Source: Puccinellia tenuiflora
Taxonomy: Eukaryota; Streptophyta; Magnoliopsida; Poales; Poaceae
Length of the DNA: 64,000 bases
Assembly: GCA_012064385.1 (NCBI GenBank)
Contig: QRDG01000529.1
Coordinates: 1,563,898-1,627,897, forward strand
Direction of reading: 5' to 3'
A program made the position numbers and the translations under genes. Shown piece after piece: positions 32,923 to 45,868 of this stretch (positions are counted from its first letter, which is position 1; each line of letters opens with the position of its first letter). The notes beneath the pieces are model-generated. The model was not told the DNA's origin. It did not search any database and saw only the letters and a list, made by a program, of their open reading frames with translations.

Positions 32923-34415
32923 AATGACCTGCAAAGAGGCACCAACCACCCCGCCGCCTCCCCTCGCCGCCGCCAGTCGGAGTCGCCGGGCAAAGCCCGC
33001 GCGGCTCGGCGGCGGCGGGGTCCTCTCGCCCTTCTGCTGATGGCGGTTCGGCGCGGGCCGGCCACCTTGGTGGGAGCTCGGGCGGCGGCAGCGCCGGCTC
33101 GAGGCGGCGCGGCGAGGCAGCGCAAGGGCAGCGATGCGGCGCAGGCGCGAGATCCTCTGGTGCGGGGCGGCGCCCCGGCTCGGCAGTGGCGCTGGTGCGG
33201 CTAGGACCCGTTCTGGGCCCAGATGGGCTTGGCGGGCCGCGGCGGTTCCCAGCGCGTCGTGCCTCCGTGGGGCTTCGTGGTGGTGCCGCCATGGGGCTGC
33301 GTCCGTGGCGCGGCAGGCGGTGGTGGGTCCCCGGGCGGCGGCCCGTGGTGGTTGGCGGCGGCGGTCGGCGTGGCTGCGGAGGGCGGCGCGACGGCTGGAG
33401 TCTGGAGGTGGTTCTGCTGCTCTTCGAGTGGTGCTTCTGCAGGCGAGGTGCTTGGAGAGTCCGTTCGTCCCCGTCTGGTTGACCCCGCTTGGTGCGGTGC
33501 TCCCGGTGGAGATCGACGAGGTTCTCCGCCTCCAGCTCTGGTATATGCTCAACCCTCCTTTCTGTAGGTAAATGCCCAAAAATCCGGGTGAAAACCCTGC
33601 ATCGACTTGTCGATGCCGGTGGCAGTGGTGTTCATGGACACCGTTTCCTCGTTGGAGGTGCCGCTGTGGAGCTCCGGCACCTACAGTACTCCAGTGGTCT
33701 CCGGGTGAAAACCTTAGAGCCGGCTTGCCGGCTCGGATGATGGTGTTGTCTCTGCAGCACTCCCTCCTTGGAGGCGTTATCTTGGAGACCCTGAGTATGG
33801 TTTCGGTTGCGGCGGTGTTGTGGTGGTGTTGCTGCGGCCAGCTTGGGGCCGATGGTGGCTTGTTGTCCCTCTTTGGCAGGTCTTCGCGTGATCTCGGTCA
33901 CTTGGTTGCTTGCCCAAGACCCCCCCCATGGTGGCCATGTAGTGTGGCGAGCTTCGGGCTCTCGGTGGCGTCTCGGTTCACCTTTGCTCAATGACGATGC
34001 AATTGATGCCTCCCCCCTGCTTGTCGTCTCGTTTTCTCGTGGCGGAGCTCCCGGTCAGGGTTCGTGCTAGGTGCTAGGCTTTGGCACTCGTTGGTTGTGG
34101 ATGCTCCTGAGTTGTGCCGTGGGATTCGATATGCTCGCCGGTGTGGCGCGCTTGGCTATTTGTTGAATCTTGGTATTGTGATCCCCGACAACACCCCTCA
34201 TCTTCTGGTGCCTCGTGGTGGTTCTTGCCGCTCCCTCTAATCGCGTGTGTTTTTTCCTTTGTCTCTCCCTTGTAATCCCCGTGTACTCTGGTTCATTTGA
34301 ACCCATCTTGTAGAGGCTGCAAAGCCTCAAGGCAACTTTGAAATATATTCAGGTGGGGATTTTATCCCCCCCCCCCCCCCCCGGCGACCTTTAAAAAAAA
34401 AATGACCTGCAAAGA
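32923..34415 (+). mobile_element. Poly(A)-tailed retroposon with 15-bp target duplication
   Basis: AATGACCTGCAAAGA occurs at 32923-32937 and again at 34401-34415. Between them a 1463-bp segment ends in a poly(A) run (34393-34400), the hallmark of target-primed reverse transcription. The body is GC-rich in its first 1 kb and contains 'gggtgaaaaccctgcat' and 'cctcgttggaggtgccgctg', which resemble untranslated regions of grass LINEs. No ORF1, endonuclease or RT domain is visible, so it is non-autonomous. The open frames on both strands (for example 32848-33579 minus) are low-complexity. A C run sits at 34367-34382. Confidence 0.8.
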
Positions 34416-35929
34416 ATGAGCAGCTCAAACATTGTTAAACACCACAAAATTTTGGCCAAAGTAAAGGAACTTTGACATTGGTGGAAGGAGATATATTAAA
34501 ACAAAATGAACTACTCTCCAAATTAGTGATTGCAAAGAACAACAAAAGCTTAAATTACCTAAAAAAGGGATGTTTTCCCAATTATGAGTATAGTACCTTT
34601 ACTTCAAAACTTTTATCAGGTTAAGTAAACCATAGATAAACAACATTACCCTAATATGGTTAGGAGTGTTTGCCCATGCATGCATGCATGGTTAAGCCTA
34701 GGGGACTGCGAGGGGAGGCACATCTGTTGTAAAGATTTCAGGCAGACTCATCTTTTGCAAATATTTCTCTCGACACACATATTCATAGAAATTAGTTATG
34801 TGACTGCCGTAAAAGAGCTCATCAAGAAAAGTCAATATCATCCGAGTCCGCAGGCGCACACCGTGCCGTACCACTCTCCTCCTTTAAAAGGAAACCTAGC
34901 TAGCTGCAGCGAGACCAACCCCTTCCACTTGCCCTTCCCGCTGCAGCTTCCTGATTTTCACTCCCCCCCTGTCAATCACCTCCGCTTCAGGATTGGATTT
35001 CAGGACACGAGAGAGATCTCCACTTCATCCCAGTGTTTTTCCGGTATGCTTGTTCGAGAAACGATCCGTGCTATTGCTTCCTCGTAGCTCTAGCTAGCTA
35101 CAGCTTCTTAATTTGTTGGGTTTCTTGTACTCCGGTCTGGTACATTTCTTGCTTTTCATGCCTGGAAAGGGAGCCATGAGAGACCGGTCGAGCTGCAAGC
35201 CTGCAACCTCTGCAAAGCCTGCTTAGTTTCAGTCTGTTCTAGCGCTCGCTACGTGCATGTATGTAGATATTTTGGGGGTAGTTTTACCAGTTTCAACTTA
35301 GGGCTTGCTTAATTTAAGACTGGAAACGAGTCCAGCATGCACAGATCTTCCTGCCCTTGTCGTGCTTCTCGATCGTGTTCTGGTGATTTTTGCTGCAAGG
35401 AGAGCTTGCCTCCTTTGGGTTGGGTTCAATTTCATCATTCTGTTTCTTGAAATGATGTCGCCGGCCTTCGAACTCTGAAGCATACCTCCCTCTCTCGACT
35501 TGGTTTTACGATAACGTGTTACCTATTTTCCTTGTAGTATAAATTATTTGCACAACAAGAGTTTTCCGAATATGTTTCAGATCTAGCCACTTTCCTAGAA
35601 CAACTCTTTATTCATCTTCTTCATTTCTCTGCATGATCTTATTTTCGTAATTAGCACTCGTTTTTGTGGCTACCAGATCTAGACATCTAGGTACTAGTAG
35701 CCTGAATTTAATCTCGTTATTTAGATAGTCTTTGATTCTAAAAGTTCCGGCTAACGGCATACTTTTTCTAGGTCATGCACACATGTACAGATGTTGAGAT
35801 GTACACCCTTTGCATTCAGCTCTTAGAACTAGATTCTTCCTGAAACTAGATCTCTTGATAGTTGACATGTATAGACCTATTTACTCGACTAATTTCACTT
35901 TTATTTTAAGGTTGGGATTCCTTGCTACC
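34416..35929. other. Promoter and 5' leader region of the MADS-box gene
   Basis: Contains an RY-type CATGCATGCATGCATGG cluster at about 34675-34692 and a TATA-like element at 34883. A probable 5' UTR intron ends with acceptor TTTTAAG at 35910, 19 nt before the start codon; a candidate donor is CCG|GTATGC at about 35043. A leader intron just upstream of the ATG is usual in the AGAMOUS/STK clade. Confidence 0.5.
34883..34888 (+). promoter_or_regulatory. TATA-like box of the MADS-box gene
   Basis: TTTAAA in the context CTCCTCCTTTAAAAGG, followed by a pyrimidine-rich leader. It is upstream of a putative 5' UTR intron. Confidence 0.45.
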
Positions 35930-37076
35930 ATGGGGAGGGGGAAGATTGAGATCAAGAGGATCGAGAACACGACGAGCCGCCAGGTGACCTTCTGCAAGCG
36001 CAGGAATGGGCTGCTCAAGAAGGCCTATGAGCTTTCCGTCCTCTGCGAAGCCGAGATCGCGTTGATCGTCTTCTCCAGCCGTGGCCGTCTCTACGAGTAT
36101 GCTAGTAACAGGTATCAATCTGTGAGTGATTTGTTATCTCTCTTTATACCTGACTTTTAGTTCATAGCGTATCTGACCAAACCATGCACAAGTACTTCTC
36201 TTGACTTCTGAGTTCTGAGCTGTTGTGTATGCATGTGCTTTGCTCCGTCTACCTATCATATGCAGTCTTTTTCTTTTTGCGGGAAAGCAACGTGCTAGTT
36301 TATGATCACTATTGGGTTATTTCTTTTCTTTTGGTAAACTTTGATGATATGCATGGGGAATGATCCTGTGCATTTTCAATCACAACAAAAAGTGCAACAT
36401 ATATGTGCTCGATCCACATGATTTTGGAAGAACCGAAACATACACACATACCATACATGCTTTTGTTTGAGGGCGAAATTGAGTTGTAACAAAAAGGATC
36501 TTGTAACAAATATATTTTTCGAAACGGAGGCAAAAACTTTGCCTCGTACCATCAATTAATAAGACTGTTTACCCTGTCCAAGTTTTCCAAACGATGGTAA
36601 AAAACGGTTGAAACCAAGACTACAAAAATGACCACACCAGCTGTCATGCATGCATGGAAGGTGACAATGCAAGCAGACCAAAATTTATGCACAATGACAC
36701 AACTAGGAAGATTCACCGACAAAACGTCGCTCATCACCTAAATCTTTATGTGCTTCTGGGTGTTAATTTCCCTGATCGAGAGCTCGCCGTAGATTTGAAT
36801 TCAGTCGATCGACTGTCACTGCGCGCGTGCATGCGTGCGTCGACTACATGCAGCAGGGCATGGCACGCCCCTGAAATGAAAGGTGGCTCCATCTTTCTTT
36901 CATTCATGCTGCATGTGCACTGGGCAGAGTGCGATCGTTGCATTGCATGGTGAAGGAAAGCCCAGGTTCTCCCTGCTCCCTTGCCTCTGCCGTGCTAAGG
37001 TGTTAAAGAGCTACAACTCCGCAGCTCTTCCACTCGAGAAGTCGAGATACGAGTATGAGTGCATGAACACTCAAAT

Positions 37077-37158
<82 letters not shown>

Positions 37159-38543
37159 GATTGTAGATGCAATGAGCTAATTCAGAAGGACTAGCTTAGG
37201 AGAAACAATACGAGGCAATAGATCGCTAACCCTGTTTCTAAACATTTTCTTTAGCACGAGATCGACGATCGACAGGTACAAGAAGGCCTGTGCTAGCGCA
37301 TCTGGCTCTGCCCCAGCTATAGACGTCAATTCCCAGGTAAACATACTGTTTCCGACTCCAAACGTGTCATCTTTCTTCGCTTCCCTATAAGCAGCATGCA
37401 TGTTTATCCTGCCCCGGCCCAACATGAATCTTTCCTGCCTGCGGGTGATGTCAACACTCGTCTGATGTCAACAATACTTTCAGAAAAGTTATTACATATT
37501 TACATATCATCTTATGTTTTCTCAGTTTAGCTACCAGCTAACTCGTTTCAGCCGTAATTATTCTACACCAGCAATACTTTCAGCAAGAATCAGCAAAACT
37601 GCGCCATCAGATACAGTCCCTGCAAAATGCAAACAGGTACGCACGTATAGCTATATATCCCTCAGTTGATCAGCCGAGGCAAGTTTCTCAGTCGACCCGA
37701 TTCTATGTAATGCTTACTTAAATGATCTGCTTAAAACATTTTTATCCAGGCACCTGATGGGCGAATCCGTTGGTAATTTGACCCTCAAGGAGCTCAAGAA
37801 CCTCGAGAACAGGCTCGAGAAGGGCATCAGCCGTATCCGATCAAAGAAGGTGAACTTCTCGTGATTAGTTAGTTTATATATATATATATACTTTTCCAGA
37901 GTTCCAGTCAATTAATTATTTGAGCTGTGCACTGCACATACATCTGTATAGCTGATCGCTCCACATGTTTTATGCCCTCTGGTTGCCAGCATGAGCTGCT
38001 GTTCGCAGAGATCGAATACATGCAGAAACTGGTAATGAACATACATATCGATCGACCTGATTTCCCAGTAGTACAATCAAACAATTGCTCGTCCGTTTTG
38101 GTTTTTTGGCTGATCGTTCGTTCCTCTTCTTGTCGATCCACGTAGGAGGCGGATCTGCAGACCGAGAACATGTATCTGAGAGCCAAGGTACGTACATCAT
38201 GTAGCGTACGCGCAGTACTGTAATCAAAAAGATCTTTTGGTCACCATCTCCTAGCTATATGTCGCACGTCTATGTATGCATGCAGGTGGCGGACGTGGAG
38301 CGACTGGCTCTCGCGCCACCGCCGCCTCCGCCGGCGTCTGGCGGGGCGGAGCTGGAGGCTCTCCCGACGTTCGACGCGAGGAGCTACTACCACCATCAGG
38401 TGAACATGCTGCAGGAGGCCGCGGCGGCTTCTTCCTCGCGCTACTCCCAGCCCCAATCCCAGGCGACGCTACGCCAAGACCAGGCGGCGGCCGCGCCGCC
38501 CACCGCTCTCCACCTCGGCTACGAGATGAGGGGGCCCAACTGA
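35930..38543 (+). CDS. MADS21: MADS-box factor, type II MIKC, D-lineage (OsMADS21-like)
   Basis: Seven exons: 35930-36111, 37255-37336, 37572-37636, 37750-37849, 37990-38031, 38146-38187 and 38286-38543. Phases close to 256 residues, and the two 42-nt exons are typical of MIKC genes. The MADS domain (residues 1-60, MGRGKIEIKRIENTTSRQVT...) binds CArG boxes. The I region begins STRSTIDRYKKA. The K domain (about 88-175) contains VGNLTLKELKNLENRLEKGI and HELLFAEIEYMQKLEADLQ. The C-terminus has ELEALPTFDARSYY. These features, with no N-terminal extension, match the AGL11/STK class and specifically my memory of rice OsMADS21, expressed in ovule and seed tissue. It would act as a dimer or tetramer in the nucleus. 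Intron 1 (1143 nt) holds a CT microsatellite. Confidence 0.95.
37078..37157 (+). repeat. CT microsatellite, about 40 units
   Basis: An uninterrupted (CT)n run of 80 bp lies in intron 1 of the MADS-box gene, ending about 97 bp before the exon 2 acceptor. GA/CT arrays in this clade's intron can bind BPC/GAGA-type proteins (known for STK in Arabidopsis); the length should be highly polymorphic. Confidence 0.97.
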
Positions 38544-39060
38544 ACTAATCGATCGCTTCACTTGGCGGCTCAACGCGCGGGCCGTCGTCGTCGTCGATCG
38601 ATGGACATCTTCTCAGGAAGTTCCATGGATCGTTGGGATCCATATAACCCTACATGGGTTCTACCGTACTGTACTACTGTGAGCGATCGGTTCTAGACTA
38701 CAAGTATATGCATATGCTATACCTAAATAATTATGTATGTACGAACTGTATTTGTGTGATATTGCTGCAGTAAGGCACCTAGTGAGTACGCGAGCCGGTG
38801 TTATCAAGAGTGATCTGGCTGTTTTTATATACTCCATATACTACTCCTTCTAAAGTGTTATCAACATAGATATCAAGGTGAAAACTGGTAAGGAAGAATT
38901 GCAGGTCGTAGTGGAGGTTCAGTTACCACAATGTAGCATATAGATATCTACATTTATTTTAAAACAAGCGAGTGTCATTGGCAAAGGAAAAAAAAGGGCC
39001 AAAATAAAAAATACAACAATGCATCTAAAAAGGCAAAACAGTTGAAATGATCAAAAAGGT
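38544..39060. other. 3' flank of MADS21
   Basis: Probable 3' UTR followed by AT-rich intergenic sequence. No other feature seen. Confidence 0.45.
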
Positions 39061-40656
39061 TGACGAGGGAGTGAGGTGAATAGGAGAGTATTTTTAAATA
39101 TTCTTCTTAACAATTTAAAGGATGAACAATAATATAGGTTCTCCAAATATGCAACCAGGTGGAGTAGATAAAAAAGTAAATAAGTAATAAGCCAGTAGCA
39201 AGTAAGTAAACATGTCGAGAGCTAACCCCACAACGGAGACATGGATTCGTCCCGAAGTTCACCACTTTCAGGGTGCTAGTATCCGTTTGAGCGGTGTGGT
39301 GACACAATGCCCACCACTAACCACAATGGATCGCCATATTCTCCTCAGGCCTTCCCGCAATGAGAAGTGCATCAAATGAAAATTACACCGTACCTTTTTT
39401 AGTTGTTTCTTTTTCGCTTTGGGTCATTCTGTTTTGACCCTTTTCATGTTTTGGTAAAACTCTTGTTTACCCTTTAAATTAAAATTACACCGTAGGGGCT
39501 CCCCTACGGTAGCTTGGTCAAACAAGTGCATCAAATACACTAAGTGGTGCACTTGAAGGCGGCAATTAAACCTTTACAACTTGCTTGGGGTGATCTCCGG
39601 CCACAAATCAATTGGAGCCTCTTAGAACTTGCCCCAAGCTTCTCTTAACAAAGGTGAATCTCTATGACAACTCCTTCCATCTAGGGTGCTCAAATACCCA
39701 AGAGTAACAACATCTACAATGGGTGACAAGGGGCAATGACATTTCCGTTAGTGAAGGGTACATCTTGATCTCCTATATATATATTTCACTAAAATATCAA
39801 CAAGATCAAAGCACTAAGGAGGCGTATCTCAAAGGTTGAGGCTCATGGAACAATGGTGGAGGGAGGAAAAATTCGGGGTCTTATATAGCAGACTCCTCAA
39901 ATCCAACCATTATGCACATTTCCAACGAAGCCTATATATTCTAAGGTGCGGCTAGGTAATCTGGGCACCTAAGAGATAGGATCCAGGTAGTCCAGCGAGT
40001 TGTGCACTCCAAAACTAATCGGGGGAAACCTTCTGGACACATCATACATTGCCATAGGGAGGGGCCGGATGATCTAGGCCATGGATAATTCGGATTAACA
40101 TCTGAGGTATCCAAAGGGTTGCGCAACTGGTGTAAAACCTTTTGGATCGCCCGGATGATGACATCGATGTTCTTTACCCCGCATAATCCAAGCTATTTTT
40201 GGGGTGACCAGAGAGTTGCGAAACATATGTGCAACCTTCTGGATCACCCAGAAATTTGACACTAGATTATTTGGACCCCGTATATACCGGGGTGGACCCC
40301 CAGATATTCTAGGCCTCGAAACACATGCAATAATAGTTGAATATTCATAGTCTCTCTCCTACCATGGGAGGTTTAATTATTCGGGGAAAATATAAGTTTT
40401 GTGTGTACATGATTTGATTATACCCACTCCTTCTGAATCGTACCCCTCTGGATAGTACATATGTCCTAGCGACTCAGTCGAAAAGAAAATCATAGCTAGG
40501 GAAGCTCTCTATTTCACCTTTCTCTTCGAGGGGTCTCCAACCATCTATGTTTGCTTCTTATGTGTCTAGGCACTTCCATATAGCTCAAGCACATGGGTAC
40601 TCGGCTAATCATATTTTCATTTACACGAAAACAACTTAGAGGGAAATGTTATTTTA
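39061..40656 (-). mobile_element. 3' LTR, copy D of the non-coding LTR family
   Basis: On the minus strand a purine-rich tract (accaaaaatggggagatt, about 40671-40656) is followed by an LTR-like sequence. This sequence holds 'ccggatgatc'-like motifs, a 'gggtatttgagcaccc' block and a 'tcacctcactccctcgtca' end near 39061. Layout and tract resemble the LTR family of copies A-C, but sequence identity is lower and the target duplication was not found, so the ends are approximate. A short piece of the same element recurs at about 48733-48760 ('caaatacccaagagtaac'). Confidence 0.55.
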
Positions 40657-41073
40657 ATCTCCCCATTTTTGGTGTTTGATCACAACACAATGTTTTGAAA
40701 CAAAATATATTATGACAATATCGTAAAAGTGTTCCATAGAATATAGATATGCTCCCACTAGATATGTGTACTATTTATAATTTCGCATTAGACTATAAAT
40801 TACTTGATATCAATCTATCTTGGGCAAGATTATTTCTAACAATATATCCCTAATTTTGATTCTTGGTCTTTTGTGCTCCTCCTGCTCGTGAGTCTTGCAT
40901 ATTTGTGTATTGTGTAGATCTCGTTCCACATCAAGTTTGATTGACTCTTCCCAGGGGACCAGCTCAAGCATGATGCGAAAAACCCATCCACACTAGCAAC
41001 CTTGTGGAAAACACCACCTGGTGGACGACACCATCCACTATAGCGCAATACATGGCAGATACCTCTTGAACTA
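40657..41073. other. Retroelement debris between two LTRs
   Basis: Contains the polypurine tract belonging to copy D and, on the minus strand near 40844, a TGTTAGAAATAAT start that resembles another Copia LTR. No intact frame. Confidence 0.35.
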
Positions 41074-42656
41074 TGATACGTCTCCGACGTATCTACAATT
41101 TTTGATGTTCCATGCTTGATTATATATCAGTGCCACATGTTTTTATATCATTTTGGCATGATTTATGGAACTAACCTATTTACAAGATGTCCAATGCCAG
41201 TTCCTGTTTTCTGCTATCTTTTGTTTCAGAAAATTTGTTCTGGGAAGTTTCTCGGATTGCACTGATATTTTACAGGAATTATTTCCAATATGAAACAAAG
41301 ACGGAACCCGAAGGATGCCCGGAGGGGAGCCCCAGGGGCTCCAGACGCCACCTGGCCGCGGCCGCCCCCCTAGGTCGTGCCTGGACCCCACATGGGTAGG
41401 TGGCCCACCTCCTCGCGTCGCCTCTTCGCCTATAAATTCCCCCTCGACGCAAAAACTCTAAGGACCCGATCATATTTTCTTGAGAACGTCCGAGGCCTCC
41501 GCCATCTCCAACCCTAGTTCGGGAGGGTTCTGCAGCTCTTCCCGGCACCCTGTCGGAGAGGGGAATCGACACTGGAGGCATCTACACCACCATGCCTGCC
41601 TCCGGAGTGATGCGTGAGTAGTCCACCACGGGACTACGGATCCATAGCAGTAGCTAGATGGTTGTCTCTCCTCCTTGTACTCCATTGTTTAGATCTTATG
41701 AGCTGCCTATCATGATCAAGATCATATTATCTGTAACTGCTACATGATTGTGTTTGCATGGATCCGATGAATTGTGAAAGTCATTACTTTTGTTCATCTT
41801 TGTGTTGTGTTTTATCTATGATCTTGCATGCTCTCCGATGCTAGTGGATGCTTTGGCCAAGTAATTATTAGTGTTGTATGAGGGAGTATTTATGCTAGAT
41901 AGTGGGTTCATGCCTCTCTTGTCTGAGCTCGGGCTGACATAAACGATTAAGACAAGAGATGTGCTGTTGCCACTAGGGAGAAAACAGTGGTGTGATTTCC
42001 TTGTGTTATTTACATTGCTTACATTATGCATTTTGCTTATTGCAATGATCTGTTGCTTGCAACTTAATACTTTTGAGTGACATGCTAGATCCCAAGGTGG
42101 ATTATTAGTCATAGATGCAGTTGGAAGACGGTCTATGTATTTTGACGTAATGCCCATATTAGATGAAACGGTGAACTATATTGTTTTATGATAGCCTTGT
42201 TGTGCGCCCACAATTCTGTCAATTTCCATGCTATAATTTGTTTACCCATCATGTATATCTTTTGGAGAGACACCTCTAGTGAACTGTGAATCCCGCTCCT
42301 ATTTTCCTACATTGCTTACAGCCGTTTTCATAGATTTTCATCATCATTTGCTCGCTGGTCATATTTCACTCTCATCATATTTTACATCCACACATTTAAT
42401 TCTTTGTGTTCAGCAAGCCGGAGAGATTGACAACCTCTTTGTTTCATCGGGGCAAAGTAGTTTGTTTATGATTGTGTGCAGGTCCACGTCAGCACGCCGG
42501 CAACACCTCTTTTCTGGCACCGTTGACACCTTGCTAAGCCTTCTCCATGTCCTACTGGTTCGATAACCTTGGTTTTGTAATCAAGGGAAACTGCTGCTTT
42601 GCTGCATCATACCTTCCTCTTGGGGTCTCCCATCGAACGTGTGATCCACGTCATCA
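41074..42656 (+). repeat. 5' LTR of the Gypsy-type element
   Basis: 1583 bp, TG...CA ends. Contains a TATA-like 'tataaattcccc' near 41431, followed by a GC-rich leader, as in a transcription start region. Confidence 0.9.
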
Positions 42657-42667
42657 AGCTCTTTTTC

Positions 42668-42685
42668 TGGCGCCGTTGCCGGGGA
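42668..42685 (+). other. Primer-binding site (tRNA-Asp type)
   Basis: TGGCGCCGTTGCCGGGGA lies 11 bp inside the 5' LTR and matches the primer site used by many cereal Gypsy elements. Confidence 0.85.
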
Positions 42686-42852
42686 CTTGGAAGCTTCAGC
42701 TAGGGGAGTTTCACACCTCCTTTCACTTTACTTTGTTATTGTCTTGCTTAGTATATTTTTTGTTAGTCTTGTTTTTCCTTTTGTTTGCTCTAAAACTGAA
42801 AAACACAAAAAAAATTCCAGCACCTTGTTTAATTCGGTTTCACCTTGTGATC

Positions 42853-43724
42853 ATGTCTAGTCCTTTGCCCCTTAAGATGACACCTGAAGATGAAGTCTTC
42901 ACCTTCCGTCAAGGAAGTGGAGAAACTTTTAAAGATGCTTGGGCAAGAATTATGAAGTCTTATGAAAAAACAGAGCCTAGGATTACTTTGAGTATTCTGC
43001 TTAGTAATTTTTACTTTGGTCTCATGCTTTGTTATAGATATGCTTTGGATACTATTGTGGGAGGAGATTTCCTCCGCCACAATGGTGATCAAGCTTTCAA
43101 TGCTATCAAAAGTCTAATAGCAACCTCTTCCTTAGATAATAAAATCAAATCAACTTTGGAGAATATTGCTAATAAATTAGACATTCTTGACAAAAACATA
43201 TCTAGCATGAAAGATGTTGGAAGTATGGTTCAAGAGCTTCATGAGAGTGCTTACTATAGGGCACCTGAAATTATTTTGGAACCCGAAAATGCTATGACAA
43301 ATTGGTACCCTTTTGTTAAAATTGAAATAAATGGAAAACGTTCAATGCAATCTGTGATATGACTGAATTCTCTATTGTGCCTGAAACTATTTATAAATCT
43401 TTAGGTTTGTAGGGACTTTCTGAAAGTGCTAGTTATCTAAAACTTGCTGATAACTCCAGTAGAATTTCTTTGGGAAAAATAGAGGATGTCCAAACAAAAT
43501 TTTGTGGTAATTTGTTCCCTATTGATTATTATGTTGTTGAATGCATAGGGGAAGGACAAATTACACTTGGAAGATCATTCTTGAAATCTGCTGGAGCCAT
43601 CATTAATATGCATGAAGGAGTTGTGACATTCCGCTCCACAGGAGGGCACCACATCTTTCCAAAAGGTCATGGTAAGAATATCAAGGGAAGGCAATTGGGA
43701 ATCATCAAAATTGATAAAACTTGA
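42853..43724 (+). pseudogene. Gypsy gag-protease remnant
   Basis: The frame 42853-43362 begins MSSPLPLKMTPEDE and includes FRQGSGETFKDAWARIMKSY, a recognisable cereal Gypsy gag motif. It jumps straight to protease-like sequence. A frame slip near 43350 is needed to reach CDMTEFSIVPETIY, where the catalytic D(S/T)G-type triad of relatives is not preserved. A stop follows at about 43411. Coding then resumes (43470-43724) with IPIDYYVVE-like and ITLGRSFLKSAGA segments typical of the protease end. Most capsid, RT, RNase H and integrase are missing. Confidence 0.75.
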
Positions 43725-45868
43725 ATTTGCCCTTTTTGCCTAGCTAAAAGGCGTTAAAAAAAGCGCTTATGGGAGGCAACCCATTTTTTTATTTTACCTT
43801 CCGTTTCTTTCTGGTTTTTTGAGTTTTGGGTGATGTTACTTCTGTAACAACTCCTTTGCATCTTTTTATTTTGGTTTTTGGTGCTAGGAATAGCCTCTAA
43901 AGAGAGGATGACTAATCGGTGAGTTTGCTGTCCAGAAACAGATTTCTGTTCTTCACTGTTCGAAAATCCAAAAAATCACAGAATGTCATCTGTGGCTGCA
44001 AATTTTTTACAGCAAGCATCAGGGTTTTTTCTACCTTTCTATAGTTTTAAGTTTTCTGATTTGAGGTCCAGAAGTGTCCCGAAAAAATTCATCTTTACAG
44101 TCTGTTCTGTTTTTGACAGATTATGTCCTTAGTTTTGCATTGCTTCTTTCACGGGCAGAGTGAAGTTCTTTTACAAAGAGGGAGCTTTAATTAGACCTTT
44201 GTGACAGTATCTAATGTTGTAAAAAAATAAGTTCATGATATGTGCTTTGGAACTGAAGGAAGATATTGTTTTTGTGGACTAACCCCTCTAATGAAGTTGC
44301 TATAAGTTTTGCGTGAAAGAAGTTTTCAAGTATCCAAGTGCGAGGTGATGAAGAAAGATCAAGAAGGGATAAAAGACTAAGCTTGGGGAGGCTCCCCATG
44401 GACCCTCCTCTTAAATATTCAAGAAGTCACAAGCGTCTAAGATTGGGGATGCCCAAGGCATCCCCTTCTTCATGAACAATCATCGGTTTCTCTCATGGTA
44501 CTATATTTTTATTCCTTTACTCATTATGTGCTATTTTTGGAGCGTCAGTTTGTTTTTACTTTCAGTTTGTTTATGTTTAGTTCTCTGATCTTTTCAATAA
44601 TTTGGATCCATGCATGCTTGTTTGGGAGAGAGACACGCTCCGCTTTTTCATTATACACTCCTGTGCTTCACTTATATGTGTTGAGTGTTTAGCCTTTGTT
44701 ATTTTTGCTTCAGCTCTTGCTTGTTTAGAGTTGTTAGCTTTTGTAGTTAGGGAGTTTTGCTCTTAGTTTTGTTTCAAATAAGTTGATTGGTGTTTGGTGA
44801 AAGTGGAAATTATCATGTAGGAAGTGTGAAAAGTGCTGCTTAATCTTGTAGATTATTGTCTTGAATCTTTGATACTTGTCAATTATTTAGAGATATGAAA
44901 TAGATTAATGCTTAAACTTGTGGATCATCTAGTAAGAATAGATTAGTAAAGAATTATTGTAAAGCTTTAAAATTGTGGTGCTTGTCATGCTTGGTAGCTC
45001 TCAAAGTCTAGATATTATTTTTGCAAAGAGTTGGTTTGGCTAACAAGGTAGACGGTGTGAAGTCCAGTGGTTATGCATGATGTATATCTGTAGTCATTCA
45101 TTGAACCAAGTTGATGTTATGTGTTTGCTTGATATCCTGCTAAGCCCGAAAATTCTGTACTGAGAGGGAATACTTCTCGTGCATCCAACTCCCTGAGCCA
45201 AATATCTTTGCCATTTGTGTCCATCATACCTACCTACATGTGGTATTTCCCTGCCACTCCAAGTAAATTTTTCATATGCTATCTTTAAAACTTTCAAAAT
45301 TCTCCTTTTTGTGCCCCTGTTTTTAAGCTCATGAGGAAGCAGTGGGAAGCTAGATATAATCTGTGACAAGCAAGGACATTTCCCCCTTTCACCCGGTGTT
45401 GATGGTTTACGTCCTCACTTAAATCAATCCGAGAGCGGCTTAAGCAAAATATAAATATAACTCACCATTCTCCTCCGCACAATGAAAATCTGAGAAATCA
45501 GCTCAAACATTGGTTAGTGGTGAAACAAAGGAGAAAGAGGAATGTACTCGTTCCTCTAAAACCAGCCGCTCTCACAAGTCTAAAAGTCTTGCTTGAAATG
45601 GGGGACTAGCTAGCTTATTTACTGTGAAGTCGTTGACGAAAGCATGCATATCTCAAAACTGTTTTACTTCTGTCAAAAAAAAAGAGCTCTAGCACATGAC
45701 TAATCCCTGCTTCCCTCTGCGAAGGGCCTTTCTTTTACTTTTATGTTGAGTCAGTCTTCCTCTTCCTTCTTAATCCCCTCAAGCAATCACTTGGTATCAA
45801 TTTTGGTTCATGTTTTACTTCATGTTATCTTTGTGTCTAACTGTGAAAACTTTGTATTGACTTTATCT

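Noticed and set aside
32848..33579. 243-codon minus-strand frame
   Set aside because: Low-complexity Ala/Arg/Pro sequence inside the retroposon, crossing its left boundary.
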